From: Sphaerolaimus hirsutus
Taxonomy: Eukaryota > Nematoda > Chromadorea > Monhysterida > Sphaerolaimidae
Assembly: GCA_964036195.1 (NCBI GenBank)
Contig: OZ038451.1
Coordinates: 5,770,529 to 5,834,528 of the forward strand
Length of the DNA stretch: 64,000 nucleotides
Direction of reading: 5' to 3'
Both the position numbers and the translations under genes were made by a program. Positions 24,001 to 34,200 of this stretch are shown piece after piece (position 1 is the stretch's first letter; every line of letters starts with the position of its first letter). The notes under the pieces were generated by a model. The model did not search any database, was not told the DNA's origin, and saw nothing but the letters and a program-made list of their open reading frames with translations.

Positions 24001-26535
24001 GGGGCGTCCAATCCACCTAAGCGACAAACGCATGCAAAATGTCTTTTTGATGTTTGAAGAAAAATTCTGACATACCGCTTTTTTACTATTAAAAAATATC
24101 AATACAGGCAGGGACGTATCCAGGATTTTTGAGCGGGGGGGGGGGCTGCTTGTTTACGGGATGCTCAGCCCCCCCCCCTAAAATTTTAGCTTCAGAGTGG
24201 CGGAATGGCGCCATTAGTAGGCGCCACGCCATGGCGCCATAGGCGTTGGCGCCAACGCCAGTGAACGATGTATATGTATGTGAATATACAGCAAAAAGCA
24301 CAACATTGGGTGTATTTATAACAATTTGCTGCCACATGGAGTAAATCTGATGATAATACCTTACGTCTGGTGAAAAATGCGCGATAGGTTTTTGGCACTT
24401 TTTCAATCGCGAAAAATAAAACGGCAGCCTCCAATACAACAGAAGGTAAATGTTGACGAAAAAATATAATGATGAATGAAGGTGAATGATGGGAATTCCG
24501 TACGTAACCGATTTTCCGAAACCACAACACATTCCTCAATAAGCAGATTTACTTTTACCTAGGGTTGGAAAAAAAACGTTTTTTTTTAAAGGTTTTTTTT
24601 AACTCGACGTTTTTTTTATAAAAAAAAACGTTTTTTTTAAAAGCTCCCAGATATGACCTAGTGTCAACATGTATGGGTATATCAGACAGTGGCAATACTC
24701 TGTGATGTTGTATATGACCATAGTATGGCTGTGGAGCCATGGGATAGCATTATAAGTGGTGATTTGTGTCAAAAATATCCATTTTTTTGTCGACATGTTC
24801 GTATATCGCCTTATAGTCGAATGTTCGTGACTTCAGGTGAAGTTTGGCACGGAATAGTGATCAAACAAGGTTATAAAAGGAGGTTGTTACAGTGGGAGTG
24901 AAGTTACACACTGTGGAGGTACATGGAAGCACATAACCTCAATATTATATACTACAGCAAAATATGACGGCTTATTCACCCATGGTAGCACATAGAAATG
25001 GATGCTTTGATACTAAAAATGCCACAAAACCAATGAAAACAACCACCAATGTCAATTTGTGTGTGAAATTGCGCGCTTGCGCGCAAAAATTTTGCAAAAT
25101 ACCTAGTACTCAGTACTAAAAATTTGGGCCGATGTTTTTAAAAAAAAAAAACATTTCGGACGTCATGTTTTTAAAAAAACGTTCTTTTTTAATAAAAAAA
25201 CATCGGCCAACCCTACTTTTACCCCCCCCCCCCTGCCGCACCTGTCTGAGGGAGTCGCTGAGCGCGGCCACGGTCCTGTAGGCGGAGTGTCTCAGCTGGT
25301 CGCGCAGCTGCTCGTCCGTGCTCAGGCGGCTGTACCACACGTCCACGAAGTCCCGCAGGATGTAGCTCACGATCTGCGCGCAGGATTACATGGACTTACA
25401 CTCCTGGAAAAATGTCTTTGTCCCTGTTTTTTTGGTTCAATGGCGTGCCACACATTAAATATGTGTCACTGGGGGTGGAACTCATACATTGAGGGGATCG
25501 TCATGTCGACCCTCCACAGTAGAAATATGGCCTCCGCCCTGCCTATATAGACAATGTTTTGTTAACCGTGAATACAGTGCCTTCCGCGAAATTTTTGTCT
25601 TTTTTTACATTTCGCTAAATGTGCGGAAATTTGACTTTGGATGGCTGTCAAATGAGCAGCAACGCACCCAGAAAGCAAAAAATTGAAATGTGGCATAGTG
25701 GCACCTTAATCTTCAAAAATTCATCCAATGTATATATCCAGACTGGCCGCAAAATATCAGGGGAGACCTTGATTTTTTTGTTCCCGATCAGGAGGACAAA
25801 GACATTTTTCCTGGAGTGAATATTGGCCGCGTTTTTACTTCTTGTTTAAAGTGAGGAAGTATTTAGTGTGCAAAAAAGTCAAAAACGCGTGAAATTTCGA
25901 ACCTGTTCCACGATGGGATCCAACGTGGCGCATCCAGTTAAACGATCGTATAAATAAAGTCGATCGGGCTCAGTGCGCCGCCGGCCATCTCTCAGAAGCT
26001 GAAATTGATAAATGAAATTTACACACAAAAAAAATTATATTTATATTTCACTACTGTAAGTAGATGCTGAAACAAACTTTGGGCAAGCCGACAGGAAAAC
26101 GGGCTTCAGCATTATCAAACTCTGCCAACAATTCCTTGGCACGACGCCAGCCGTGCTCCAACAGAACCACGGAAACACTGCGAAGCGACGGAAAATCCAT
26201 TAACATTTGAATGATATCGAATAATTGTAACGGTTTTATTCTAATGTGCAATCGGGGCCGGGTGGGTGGCGCCTTGGCACTTTGCCAAAATTCTAAAAAA
26301 CCAAGTCTGAGAAGGTGTGGTCAACTTGAGGGCTGAGCGACCGTGATCGGAGATGCAACACATAAAGTTTTACCAAAACGGACCCAAGCAGGAAGAAGAG
26401 CATGGCGAGCACGGCGCCGATCAACGCGGACAGGCCCAACGTGGACACGGCCAACAGAACAGCCAGACTCAAGTACGGCCACAGCGAGTCCCTGCTGATC
26501 GCAGTGGCCATTGCGGCGCTCTGTTCTGCGGGCAT
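9861..26535 (-). CDS. SNX13: Sorting nexin 13-like protein (PXA-RGS-PX-Nexin_C), 22 exons
   Basis: Exons in coding order: 26535-26384, 26177-26078, 25998-25903, 25373-25242, 24016-23880, 23316-23112, 22617-22534, 22037-21826, 21572-21536, 21477-21396, 21328-21273, 20859-20821, 18281-18094, 17069-16904, 16708-16668, 16443-16180, 15335-15146, 13790-13603, 12041-11916, 11577-11411, 10634-10522, 10066-9861. All phases match and the product is about 992 aa, close to vertebrate SNX13 (about 960). Family role: endosome/ER-associated scaffold; PX binds phosphoinositide, the RGS domain can act on G-alpha, and PXA/Nexin_C bind lipid. The start is the first ATG of the membrane exon (CAAAATG); a second ATG follows eight codons later. 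A poly(A) signal on the minus strand near 9728 is plausible. Exon 13 needs two one-base corrections. Confidence 0.94.
10328..10500. mobile_element. Foldback MITE in SNX13 intron 21
   Basis: Arms GCGCTATGTAAAGTGTGAAG and CTTCACACTTTACCGCG surround TGTCAAATG repeats. It sits about 20 bp from the exon 21 donor and belongs to the TGTAAAG family. Confidence 0.6.
10659..10896. mobile_element. hAT-type MITE filled with GGGATCGGGATTGG repeats
   Basis: The right end is GATCCCGTTTGAACCCTA and the left end GTTCAAACGGGACTGAC, with tandem TCGGGATCGGGATTGG units between. It ends within 30 bp of the exon 21 acceptor (10635). The left terminus is degraded, so no target duplication could be confirmed. Confidence 0.65.
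10946..11002. repeat. GGCGCC-palindrome repeat
   Basis: Blocks TGGCGCTGGCGCCA and GGCGCCAGGG. The same GCGCTAGCGCCA units recur at 27515-27735, 27960-28200, 28965-29110, 33422-33445, 53560-53590 and 57746-57775. They look like the ends of a dispersed element family whose full structure I cannot define. Confidence 0.5.
12148..13147. mobile_element. Composite CCGTATT-family element with nested insert
   Basis: The outer ends are TACCGTATTTCCTCGAAATA and TATTTCGAGGAAATACGGTA. Between them a second element runs about 12379-13082, bounded by TTCCGTCCCGTCTG and its complement CAGACGGGACGGAA. It lies in SNX13 intron 18. No exon seen. Confidence 0.6.
13830..14537. mobile_element. hAT MITE, poly-T/AAAACG family (copy 1)
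   Basis: TAGGGTTGGCCGATG at one end and CCAACCCTA at the other, flanked by an exact 8-bp duplication GGCGGGGG (13822-13829, 14538-14545). The arms are runs of TTTTTTTAAAAAAACG. The core contains GCGCGCAAGCGCGC and a conserved CTTATAATGCTATCCCATGG block. It is one of seven copies. Confidence 0.93.
14627..14975. mobile_element. hAT-type MITE, GGGATC family, degraded
   Basis: The ends are GGATTCAAACGGTATCCCG and GATCCTATTTGAACCCTA with repeated ATCCCGATCCC-type units near the ends. It lies in SNX13 intron 17 next to copy 1 of the poly-T hAT family. No exact duplication recognised. Confidence 0.5.
15146..16443 (-). CDS. SNX13: SNX13-like PX domain, exons 16-17
   Basis: Exon 16 (88 codons) ends with FALYHISAARLEQ, W-E-V-V-R-R-Y-S-D-F and HKLHAMV. 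The RRYSDF block includes the arginine that contacts the 3-phosphate in PX domains. Exon 17 starts with FPGKKTFNNLQPDFLEKRKR, the proline-rich loop and following helix of PX domains, then NSYLQTLL. The lipid-binding motifs are intact. The exons are separated by a 0.84-kb intron holding a foldback MITE (15397-16153). Confidence 0.93.
15397..16153. mobile_element. Foldback MITE with CAGG duplication, SNX13 intron 16
   Basis: It starts GGGTAGTCCCAGAGTCTG and ends GGGTCTGGGACTGGCAC, flanked by CAGG at 15393-15396 and 16154-16157. It is the same family and target as ADSL intron 4, here inside an existing intron. The interior repeats TGTGCGTAACGGG/ACGCACAGAA and TGTCATGTGTCATG units. Confidence 0.8.
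16801..16900. other. Low-complexity C/G tract in SNX13 intron 14
   Basis: Poly-G then poly-C with CAGCTATCTGTCTATCCCC next to the exon 14 donor. It resembles fragments of the CAGGGGT-family hAT at 20119-20650. Confidence 0.4.
16904..21477 (-). CDS. SNX13: SNX13-like RGS domain, exons 10-14
   Basis: Exon 10 carries DLPLSYILNNSISLCYF (RGS helix 1). Exon 11 has DFLQNVGGG..IDLFLAIE and exon 12 a 13-residue piece. Exon 13 has the core of the type LFNKYL and VHEKLHG..TWFDELQ. Exon 14 starts TLERDVRFYPAFRGNPLYGRML (closing FYPxF motif), then an alanine/proline-rich linker. Exon 13 (18281-18094) is 188 nt between phase-0 ends. It reads as RGS only if one base is discounted near 18218 and one near 18160; without this the frame breaks twice. 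Intron 12 (2539 bp) is a nested MITE intron. Confidence 0.88.
17150..17833. mobile_element. hAT MITE, poly-T/AAAACG family (copy 2)
   Basis: Exact 8-bp duplication AGTCTAGG at 17142-17149 and 17834-17841 around TAGGGTTGGCC...CCAACCCTA. Same core as copy 1. Located in SNX13 intron 13. Confidence 0.93.
19182..19745. mobile_element. hAT MITE, poly-T/AAAACG family (copy 3, inverted)
   Basis: TAGGGTTGGAAAAAA...CGGCCAACCCTA with exact 8-bp duplication GACTTGAT at 19174-19181 and 19746-19753. Core shortened compared with copy 1. Confidence 0.93.
20119..20650. mobile_element. hAT-type element with CAGGGGT ends and CTATCTATCC repeats
   Basis: CAGGGGTCTCG...ATACCCCTG with exact 8-bp duplication GGCTAAAG (20111-20118, 20651-20658). 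The interior repeats CAGCTATCTATCTATCCCGG and long C runs. It is inserted in the terminal repeat of the TA-flanked element. Confidence 0.85.
21605..21785. repeat. GTTGACCGC inverted-repeat block in SNX13 intron 8
   Basis: CACACTAGTTGACCGCAGGTC near one end and TTGACCGCCGGTCAACTAG at the other. It looks like a diverged Harbinger-type MITE. No duplication found. Confidence 0.45.
22086..22222. mobile_element. Short foldback MITE, TGTAAAG family, SNX13 intron 7
   Basis: Arms GTAAAATGTCATGTAAAAC and TTTACAGGGTTTGG around an AT-rich loop. Confidence 0.5.
22405..22515. repeat. Palindromic GCATGTAAACCCGGTG block
   Basis: GCGCATGTAAACCCGGTGCAC pairs with the complement near 22490-22512 (GTTTACATGCGCACCGG). 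It resembles the blocks at 18560-18930 and 23398-23729. It is directly next to the exon 7 donor (22533). Confidence 0.5.
22534..25998 (-). CDS. SNX13: SNX13-like PXA domain, exons 3-7
   Basis: Exons 3 to 7 encode the PXA (PX-associated) domain. Landmarks: DRLTG...LDPIVEQ at the end of exon 3, ILRDFVDVWYSRLS in exon 4, DWTPLLTHGIVDDF with RLYRKAR in exon 5, ELDMEKTHCRDLVSTSP with DVLLYLLVP in exon 6, and LPLLDQLSEPDYVN in exon 7. Every exon aligns in order and spacing with human SNX13 as I remember it. Donors here include GTCCGTTT and GTCGGTTT. Introns hold a hAT element (24560-25215), a TA-flanked MITE (25399-25818) and foldback repeats. Confidence 0.92.
22624..22801. mobile_element. Foldback MITE, CACTTAGTA/GGTTATGGTAGG family
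   Basis: Ends GGCGGACAGCACACTTAGTA and ACTAAGTGTGATGTTCGCC, with ATTCAGATGGGTTATGGTAG inside. Related copies or parts: 3423-3490, 28210-28282, 36443-36636, 41484-41677, 49576-49745, 51780-51896. Confidence 0.65.
23398..23729. mobile_element. MITE with TCATGTAAACCC tandem units, SNX13 intron 5
   Basis: The left end ACCCTGTGCCTGTAGTCATG mirrors the right end CATGACTACAGGGACAGGGT. AGTCATGTAAACCCGC is repeated three times in a row after the left end. Confidence 0.62.
24560..25215. mobile_element. hAT MITE, poly-T/AAAACG family (copy 4, inverted)
   Basis: TAGGGTTGGAAAAAA...CCAACCCTA with exact 8-bp duplication CTTTTACC at 24552-24559 and 25216-25223. It ends 26 bp from exon 4 of SNX13 (donor side). 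Confidence 0.93.
25399..25818. mobile_element. Short TA-element copy (CACTCC..GGAAAAATGTC)
   Basis: CACTCCTGGAAAAATGTCTTT and GACATTTTTCCTGGAGTG ends. TA on the left, AA on the right. It shares its interior with 18425-20675. Confidence 0.65.
26384..26535 (-). CDS. SNX13: SNX13-like exon 1: N-terminal membrane segment
   Basis: The first 50 residues start MPAEQSAAMATAISRDS and continue into a long hydrophobic stretch of L, V, A and F, two closely spaced helices as in vertebrate SNX13/14/25. The exon ends in phase 2 at donor GTCCGTTT. A spliced continuation in exon 2 (26177-26078) carries the short cytosolic linker. The start codon is the first ATG after a GC-rich stretch at 26600-26720 that is probably the promoter. 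Confidence 0.82.
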
Positions 26536-28284
26536 TTTGACCTGTTTATAGTTACATCTTGATGCGATTGCTGGGCTAGTGGATAATCATAGTCCAGATC
26601 GTCGAGACTCGAGACGGAAAGCTGGCTCGCCGCCAGTTTCCTTTTTCGGAAACTTCGATAGTTGTTACATCGCTCGTGCGCAAATGCCGGAATTTGACCG
26701 AACCGGCCGCCAAGGCGTTGCCGTCGTCAATGGTTGCCACGTCAATTGACATTTCAGTTGATCACACAACGACGCAAAAATAAACATGCTACGCACACAA
26801 GCAGTGTTGTTAAAATACTGGTATTTTTGGAAAACTGTAAACGTAAAACCTTTTCCAAATCAAAAGTATAAATACTATTATATCACGTAAGGTATTTTCA
26901 AAATACCAAGGAACACACAAAAAAACGTAAACGTAAAAAAATTTAAAGAAGTATTCGCCATTCTCTTTCGAAAAATACCGCACACTTTATGGTGGAATTT
27001 ACCATATCCCATCTGAATAAAGGACCAAGAATTTTTCTCACACCACACCATGTGTAATTGTTTCAGTATGGGTGGAATTGGTTTGTAATTACTAATTATA
27101 ACATCAAATAAATACAAATAACACAGTTGTAAAGTGTACGGTCCAATAAGTATGTTTTAGTGATCGATATCGCACTTTTTCGTCTTTGTGCGCTGCTTGT
27201 GATTTTTTATCATCATTTCCATGAGGCCATATTCTCTTGGAAAAAATAAACTGTCGCACAACTGAAAATCGCTTTACTCGCTACCATCCCATCAAATTAC
27301 ATAAATCAGCCGCTCGGCGGCACCAAAAACACCTACTAAACTTTCTTAATAAAAAAAAGCCTCCGCTAAAAAATGGAGACTCAATGAAGAAACCACTGAC
27401 CAGTGCTGATTAGAATTCAGTGAAAGTTAACCGCAATTAAATAGAAATGGGAATTTGCTGCTGTAAACACAAGAAAGCCGTGAAAGGTAGTCATGGAAAA
27501 GACAACTCTGCCTTGGCGCTGGCGCCAGGGGACTAGTGATGGAGTGTGGCGTTGGCGCCATTGTCGTTTTGGCGTGCCGAATGGCACCATGTCCTTTGTG
27601 AACGGCGAGCTGGTACTGCTTTTGTGGTTGATAGGTGCCGATTGGTGGCGGAAAAATGTCAAAAAAGTGACAAAAATTGGCACGGTACTCAAATGGCGTC
27701 ATTCCATCACAACTCCAGTGGCGGCGCCAAGTACTCCCTGCCACAAGTCGTTTTGAATTGAGTCGATTCGAATTTGAACCGTTTATCGCCACACCGGCAA
27801 AAATTCGATCAGTGTCAGTCTTGCACCCTGGAAAATGAAAAGTAAAATATTAAAGTAAATTTTGGCATTGCTCCCAGACCACTCATTTTCACCATTATGA
27901 TATCAGTGTTGTATCCAAATTGACTTTATTCTTGGGAACATTGCCGGCGCCTTTCCATCACTACTTCACGCGTCTGGCGCTAGCGCCAGAGCAAAAAGCG
28001 CTTGGCGCTATATTGCTGTGGCGCCATTGGCGCTTGGCGCCACACCCATGAAAAGCTTTTGGCGCTATGTTTGCGTGGTACCTGCAACAACGCCTGGCGC
28101 TAGCGCCAGAGCAAAAAGCGCCATGGCATTTTGTTCTGGCGCCAATTGCGCTTGGCGCTGGGATTCGAAAAAGCACCACGGCGCTTTTGGCGCCTCGCAT
28201 TTTTTTCTATCACTAAATTTATCACAAGACTTTATTCATTAAATTATGGTAGGATTCAGCTCATACTTTGCGGTCTGCTGGGAA
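26536..28284. promoter_or_regulatory. Head-to-head intergenic region, SNX13 / gene 4
   Basis: It is GC-rich from about 26580 to 26760 directly upstream of the SNX13 start codon; this is the likely SNX13 promoter and 5' leader. The rest holds AT-rich repeats (about 26800-27130), GGCGCC palindromic blocks (27515-27735, 27960-28200) and an end of a foldback MITE (28210-28282). No TATA box or other exact promoter element can be assigned. Inference: both genes may draw on regulation in this 1.7-kb interval. Confidence 0.4.
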
Positions 28285-28285
28285 T

Positions 28286-31200
28286 CCCTACATAACATGT
28301 GTACGCCACTGCAAACTGGGCACAGAGAGCGGCGAGCCGCAAGCCCAGCAGGGTGGACAGGGCGCACCAGCCAAAGCCAGCCAGCAGTTGATCAAACTGA
28401 CCGATACACAGGCGCCAAGCACTGACGCCCCTGAGGTTGGTGAGCACCAACGAGTTTGTGGCATGTTTGGTGCCATTTTTGTTCACTATACACAGCAAAT
28501 TGATCATATGCCAAAAGGGGTTATTATTCAAGGGGGGATAATTATTCGAGTATATATGGTATACATTTGTCTGTTTTGTAATACGAAACTGATACCAGCA
28601 TAAACTACCTGGTTGTGCAATCCCCATGCTAATGTCATTGCTTTATGCTGTTAACAAAACATCACTTTTTCTGTTTCTAACTATCACATCACACTCCACA
28701 GAAACATCAATCATCACTCAACCAATCGCCAACCACTCACTGACTCCGCCCACGCAGCCGGACCAACAAACGCAAATGACCAATTCGGGGATGGCTGCAC
28801 CAGCGCCACTGCAGCCGGCCGCAGCTGCGGGAAAAAGCTCTGAGCGCGTCAGCCGAATGTCGAGCGTGGGCCCCGGGCCCTCCATGTTGGCGCCCGGCCA
28901 GCCCACCACCAACGCCAACACCACGCCCGGTCTGGTGCGTTGTGTTGTGACTGAAATACGCCGTGGCGCTGGCGCCAAAGCAAAATGTGCCAAGGTGCTG
29001 AGCGCTATTTGCCGTGGAGCTTGGTGCTAAGGTTTGTAAAAGCGAAATGCGCTATTTTTTCGTGGCGCCAGGAACAAAACGCATGGCGCTAGCGCCAAAG
29101 AAAAAAGCGCTGTGGCTAGGGTTGGGACGATATGACTTTTCGATATCGATATTCGATATTGTTGTCTGAAACTCGATATCGATACAATATGGACCCTCGA
29201 TAACGATATTCGATATGAAAATAGGGTCCATATTCGATATCGATATTTCGATATTTTCGATATTTTGTATTTAAAATTGAAGGGCATATCGCATTCGGCA
29301 TATTGTATATCCATTAGGTCATCATTAACATAGTTGATAATCTCTCTACTGAAAATTAGATGTTTACAAATTTAAACGAGGCTCACAACAATCAAAATGA
29401 GAAAGTGAACTAAAAATATGATGTACTAAGGAAAATGTGAAATGGTGCCAGCGTCATTCATAGGTGCAATGCCATGGCACCATTGAGCACCATTGGTGCC
29501 AAATGCCATGGTAAATTTACACTCTTAGTGGACATTTGTGAGTGCATTTGCAAAGTTTGAGGCTGTCACAACCGGTGCAATGGAAATACCTGGCATCTGA
29601 GGACAAAGCGCGCACTTGCGCGCAAAATTTTTTAAAATAACCTCAAAATTGCTTTCTATAAGTGTCATTCCTGGCACATTGGGCCTCCACACGCTAGTTG
29701 ACATCGCATTTCAGAGTCAACTCAGAGTCAACTAGTGTTTCAGTTGACGCAATCACTCACCACTTGACTTTTTTAAAAGAGCATACAACCCATATTTTTG
29801 GCATTTAGCTCATGTTTTTCATTGAAAAAGTCAACTGGAAAATCCATTCTCAGAAACGAGTTGACCCTGCTTTCTACAATGCAGTTTGTGTGATTTAAAG
29901 AGTGTTATGTGATAGACCATAATTAATCTGATTTTTTGACACCTAATTATCATATATTGTGTGAAGCATAACCAAATGAAAAATTATTTGCATGTTCCAT
30001 ATTCAAAAATTTTTTATTGTTTACATGTGTGAATGCTTGTTAATTAGATAGTTGTTTCATGTACTATAAATGTCTGTGAATTTTTCTGTACTTATTCTCA
30101 TTCGTAATAAATTTTTTTGAAATAAAAAAAAATCTTTATCTTTAAACGGAAATTGATTTTTCATCGCGCAACACGGAATCACATCATAATGCCAACATAA
30201 CCAAATGAAAGGCAAAAGAAATGCAAACACAGCAGTATTTTTTTGAAAGAATCACATAACATAAAAGAAAGATATGAATTTTTCAATATTTCAAACTTCA
30301 ATAATTTTAAAAAGTTTTCCTGGCAAGTTATGACAGCACTGAATGTGAAATTTGATATACTAAAACTATTGAAGCAAGTAACACAAGAAATTTCAAAAAA
30401 CGGCAGCTTTTTCAATTTTTAACACCTAAATATCTAACTCTGAAAAAAAATTGATGAGTTGACACTGACAGTTTATAAAAATATGTCAACTGATTCATTT
30501 CACCTAGAAACATTTAAATCTGACTCATTAACTCAGAAATCTTGCCAGTATATAGTATCTTTTTGTATAAAAAACATAATTAATTAACATAAAAAATTAA
30601 ATCAAATAAGGAAAATTTAATTGAAATATAAATAAAAAAGGAAGAAAAAATAATAATAAAAATTATAAAATTCATAAATAAAAAGTAATTATGATATGAA
30701 ATAATAATAATAAAAATTATAAAATTCAAGTAAAAATATAAAAAATTAGTAAAAATTAAAATGAAAACAATAAAATTTATAAAAAAATAAAAATAATTGA
30801 AAAAAAAATAGATAAAATACCCATGAAAATAAATATAATAAAACTTTAAGAAAAAAAACAATTGAAAAATTGACATTAAAATATAAGTAAAAACATTTAA
30901 ACAAATAAAAACATAAAATTTAAATAAAAATAAAAATAATTTAAAAATAATAATAATAATATAGCAAAAAATATGAGTGTAAAAATAAATTTAAGGATGC
31001 ACATACTGCACACACAAATCAGCACTTGCAGAAATGAACAGAATCACCAAGTAGTGTCCCTTGTGATAGTAATATCTGGTGCAGCTGCCTCTGCATCAAC
31101 AAAATCAGAACATTAGTATTGAAAAGCATTGTTTACTGAACACATGAAGTGTAGAAAAAAAATTGAAGTTGACAAAATGTCTATGTAGCTTATGTCAATA

Positions 31201-34200
31201 TGCGTATGCACTCATAGTATACAAAAAACACGATGTCAACTGACTTGGAAATTTTGAACAAAAAAAATCTCACACTTTTTTGAACTGTTCCTTTGCAAAA
31301 AGTTCTTCTATGAAAGATGCGCATTATTTTTCTCTATGTGTACCTAAAATTTCGTATAAATAGAATGTAAATTGGATAAAAAAAGTTACTTTTGGAAAGT
31401 TGGCAAGCGCTGAGTCAACTGCCGGAAATACGCACTTTTGCATACGTTTTTTGACATTTTCATACAATTTTGGGTACTTGACATCGTACGCACAACACTT
31501 GTGTCAACTGAAATGAAAAAAAACGTATACTAGCGTACACAGCGTACACTTTCAGCTCAGTTGACATTTTCGATCATGATTTTCACTTTTATTGAAACTT
31601 TTGAAGCAGCCAAAAAGTCAATTCAATGAACACTGTAAATGAAAATGTCAACTGCAAATGTAAACACAGATAAGTTGACATTTATGGTTGCATGTTGTCA
31701 TTTATGTTGCTTATAGTTATATTTGTAGATTGAAAATGTCAACTTATATAAGTTTGAGTGTGTGTGTAAGTGGTTGGCTCCACCTCATAATTGAAAAAAG
31801 GGCCCACACAGGCTAGTTGACATCGACACCAAATGTAAAGTCCCAAACCAAACTGATCCCCATTCAAAGCTTGCTTTCAGGAATTGAAAAGCAAGCTTTG
31901 GATTGGGACAGGAAACAGTTGACATTTTCTGTCGTTGTCAAGTAGCCTGTGTGGAGCATAGTAGTGAAGTAAACAATATATAAGTTTACATTTTATAGAC
32001 TAATCCATTCTTAACTCTATTGATACTTTCAGGAGAGTGGCAGCAGTGGGCGGTGTCTGAAGTGAAATGGCTTGAATGTTTTCTGGAATTAGTGGTTTTG
32101 TTTGGTATTTCGCGATGATTTTTGAGTATTTTTGAATTTTTGGAAAGATTTGAATGTGCTTGTTTTTATAATAGTTTGGAAACTTTTTGTTTTGTTGTTA
32201 ATAGTAAATAGATAGCAGATATGAATTCTTTGTTAGACACAAAAGTGCAACTTTTAAAGAATAACTAAATTTTGAATTTTTTTTTACCTTGAATTTTCAA
32301 AATAAAAATTTCAAAAAGTTGTGTCAAAAGCTGTAAATTTTTTTTGAAAATATATGCAAAAATGCAACAATTAAAGTTTTCATGTTTGCTATTTTCAATC
32401 TCCAAATTATTCAAGTTTAAAATGAATCTCCTCTGTTTGTTTTTCTTAATAAATTTTGATATGTAAAGATTATCTGGTTCAAAATTTTTTAACTTGTCAG
32501 TCAACCCAAGTATCCTGTTGTTTTAGTTGCTTAAAATACTTTGTTTTGTTTTTTGCTGTCTTGTTACTCACTTTGTGTGATTTGTTGGCAGAATGTAATT
32601 GTAATAGTAATTATACATGAAATCATTTGAGCTTGTGATTTTTCAATTTATTACATTAAATAAAGTAGTTAAATGAAAATGTAAATCATAAAGACATAAA
32701 ATTTTTATTTTATACAAATTGTGTCTGGAAACAACAGTAAATTACATGAAATATAAAGCAACAACTAAAAGGCAACAATACATCACTATCACATGAAAAA
32801 ATACATCACTATCACCACTTTCATCATTAACCTTTCAAGTTATCCTATTTTGGCAATTCAAAATAAATAAATTACTGCAAATTGTGTATGTGTACGCAAG
32901 AAAACATGAAAAAATACATCACTATCACCACATTTCATCATTAACTTTTGAAGTTATCCAATTTTGGCAATTCAAAATGAATAAATTGTGTACGCGTATG
33001 CAAGAAATTGTATAAGTATGCAAAATCTCATACGCGTACGATTTTTTGCATTCGCGTATGCCAAAAAAACATATGTGTACGCAAAAAAACATACGCGTAT
33101 GCTTTAGTTGACTCGGCCACTGACACAAATATCTGTACTGCCCAAATTTTCTAGTTGACATTATCAATTTGTGTATGCGGACAACTGGAGTCAACTGAAA
33201 AAAATTTCAGTTGACTCTGAGTTGACATTTTACATGCGAAAAATGCGACGTCAACTAGCGTGTGGAGGCCCATTATAAGGCAGGCCTGGAAGGCTAGAAT
33301 ATCGAAAAATATCAAAAAAATGGTCGATATTCGATATTTTTTCAAAATTTTCGATATCGATATTCGATATGAAAAAACAGTTGATATCCGATATTCGATA
33401 CAATATATCGTCCCAACCCTAGCTGTGGCGCTTGGTGCTAGGATTTCCAGACGGGTGTAATTCGAGGGAGGCTTTATTGAATGTATTTCGGCTCGGCTAT
33501 ATCCTCGGCTCGCTCACACCTGGGTGTATTTCGAGGGGGTTATATTCAGGGGATTATTTCGAGGAAACACGTATCTTCCCCCTGTAGGCACAGAGGAGTC
33601 CAAGCAAGGAGTCGCTTTTCGTGCGCGCGTGCAGCGGCAGCGTCGAACGGAGGTCGCCATCATCCGGGCCGCAGAGACCCAGCAGAAGTGAGCGCATGGA
33701 TTTGTGTGTGCGTCGTATTGCCCCGAGCAGAACAAGTGGATGTAGAAAAGCGGATAAGAACTACACCACTCAAATACTACAGAAAGAGTGCAAAAAAGTC
33801 ACTGCCGCCGGTGGGATCCGAACCCGCGCGCCCTCAATGCGCCGCGACCCCACAAACACCCGCAGCGAGTCTGAACCGGCGCCTGCGCGAGGGCCTGGCC
33901 GTGCACATGACCAACCGGCTGCTGCCGTACGACCGCGACGCGAACGAGAAGGACGGCACGCTGAGGGGCGTGCCCGTGGCCATGCCGGTCGTCGACGACG
34001 GTGTGCCCGAGCCGCCGCACTTCGCCCCCACCCAGGTCCAGTCCCGCACCCGGCAGAGTGTGAGTCCAGTGTCAACTGTCATGTGGAATGTCATAAAAAT
34101 TTGTTAAATTTCATTCAAATTGTCAAAAGTTCAGTTATTAGAACTAATGTTTCTTTATGTTTTTGACATTTTACATGACATTCGACAATTGACTTTTACA

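Larger units (their letters stand above)
29117..33421. mobile_element. hAT-type element, GATATCGATATTC family, split by Harbinger
   Basis: TAGGGTTGGGACGATATGAC at the left and ATATCGTCCCAACCCTA at the right, with an exact 8-bp duplication GCTGTGGC at 29109-29116 and 33422-33429. Terminal arms are tandem CGATATCGATATTCGATA. A 3.6-kb Harbinger element (29681-33271) is inserted inside; without it this element would be about 0.7 kb. Confidence 0.9.

Noticed and set aside
28256-28450. Minus-strand hydrophobic frame (possible membrane exon)
   Set aside because: It overlaps the + strand exon whose donor phase fits the next exon; the hydrophobic reading is the complement of a Gln/Ala/Thr-rich sequence.
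30580-30876. Minus-strand frame rich in F, I and Y
   Set aside because: Chance translation of the A/T-only core of a Harbinger element.
33621-34166. Long + strand frame with GGIRTRAP
   Set aside because: This is the well-known antisense reading of a tRNA-like T-arm followed by a shifted reading of exon 4; the other frame fits the splice phases.
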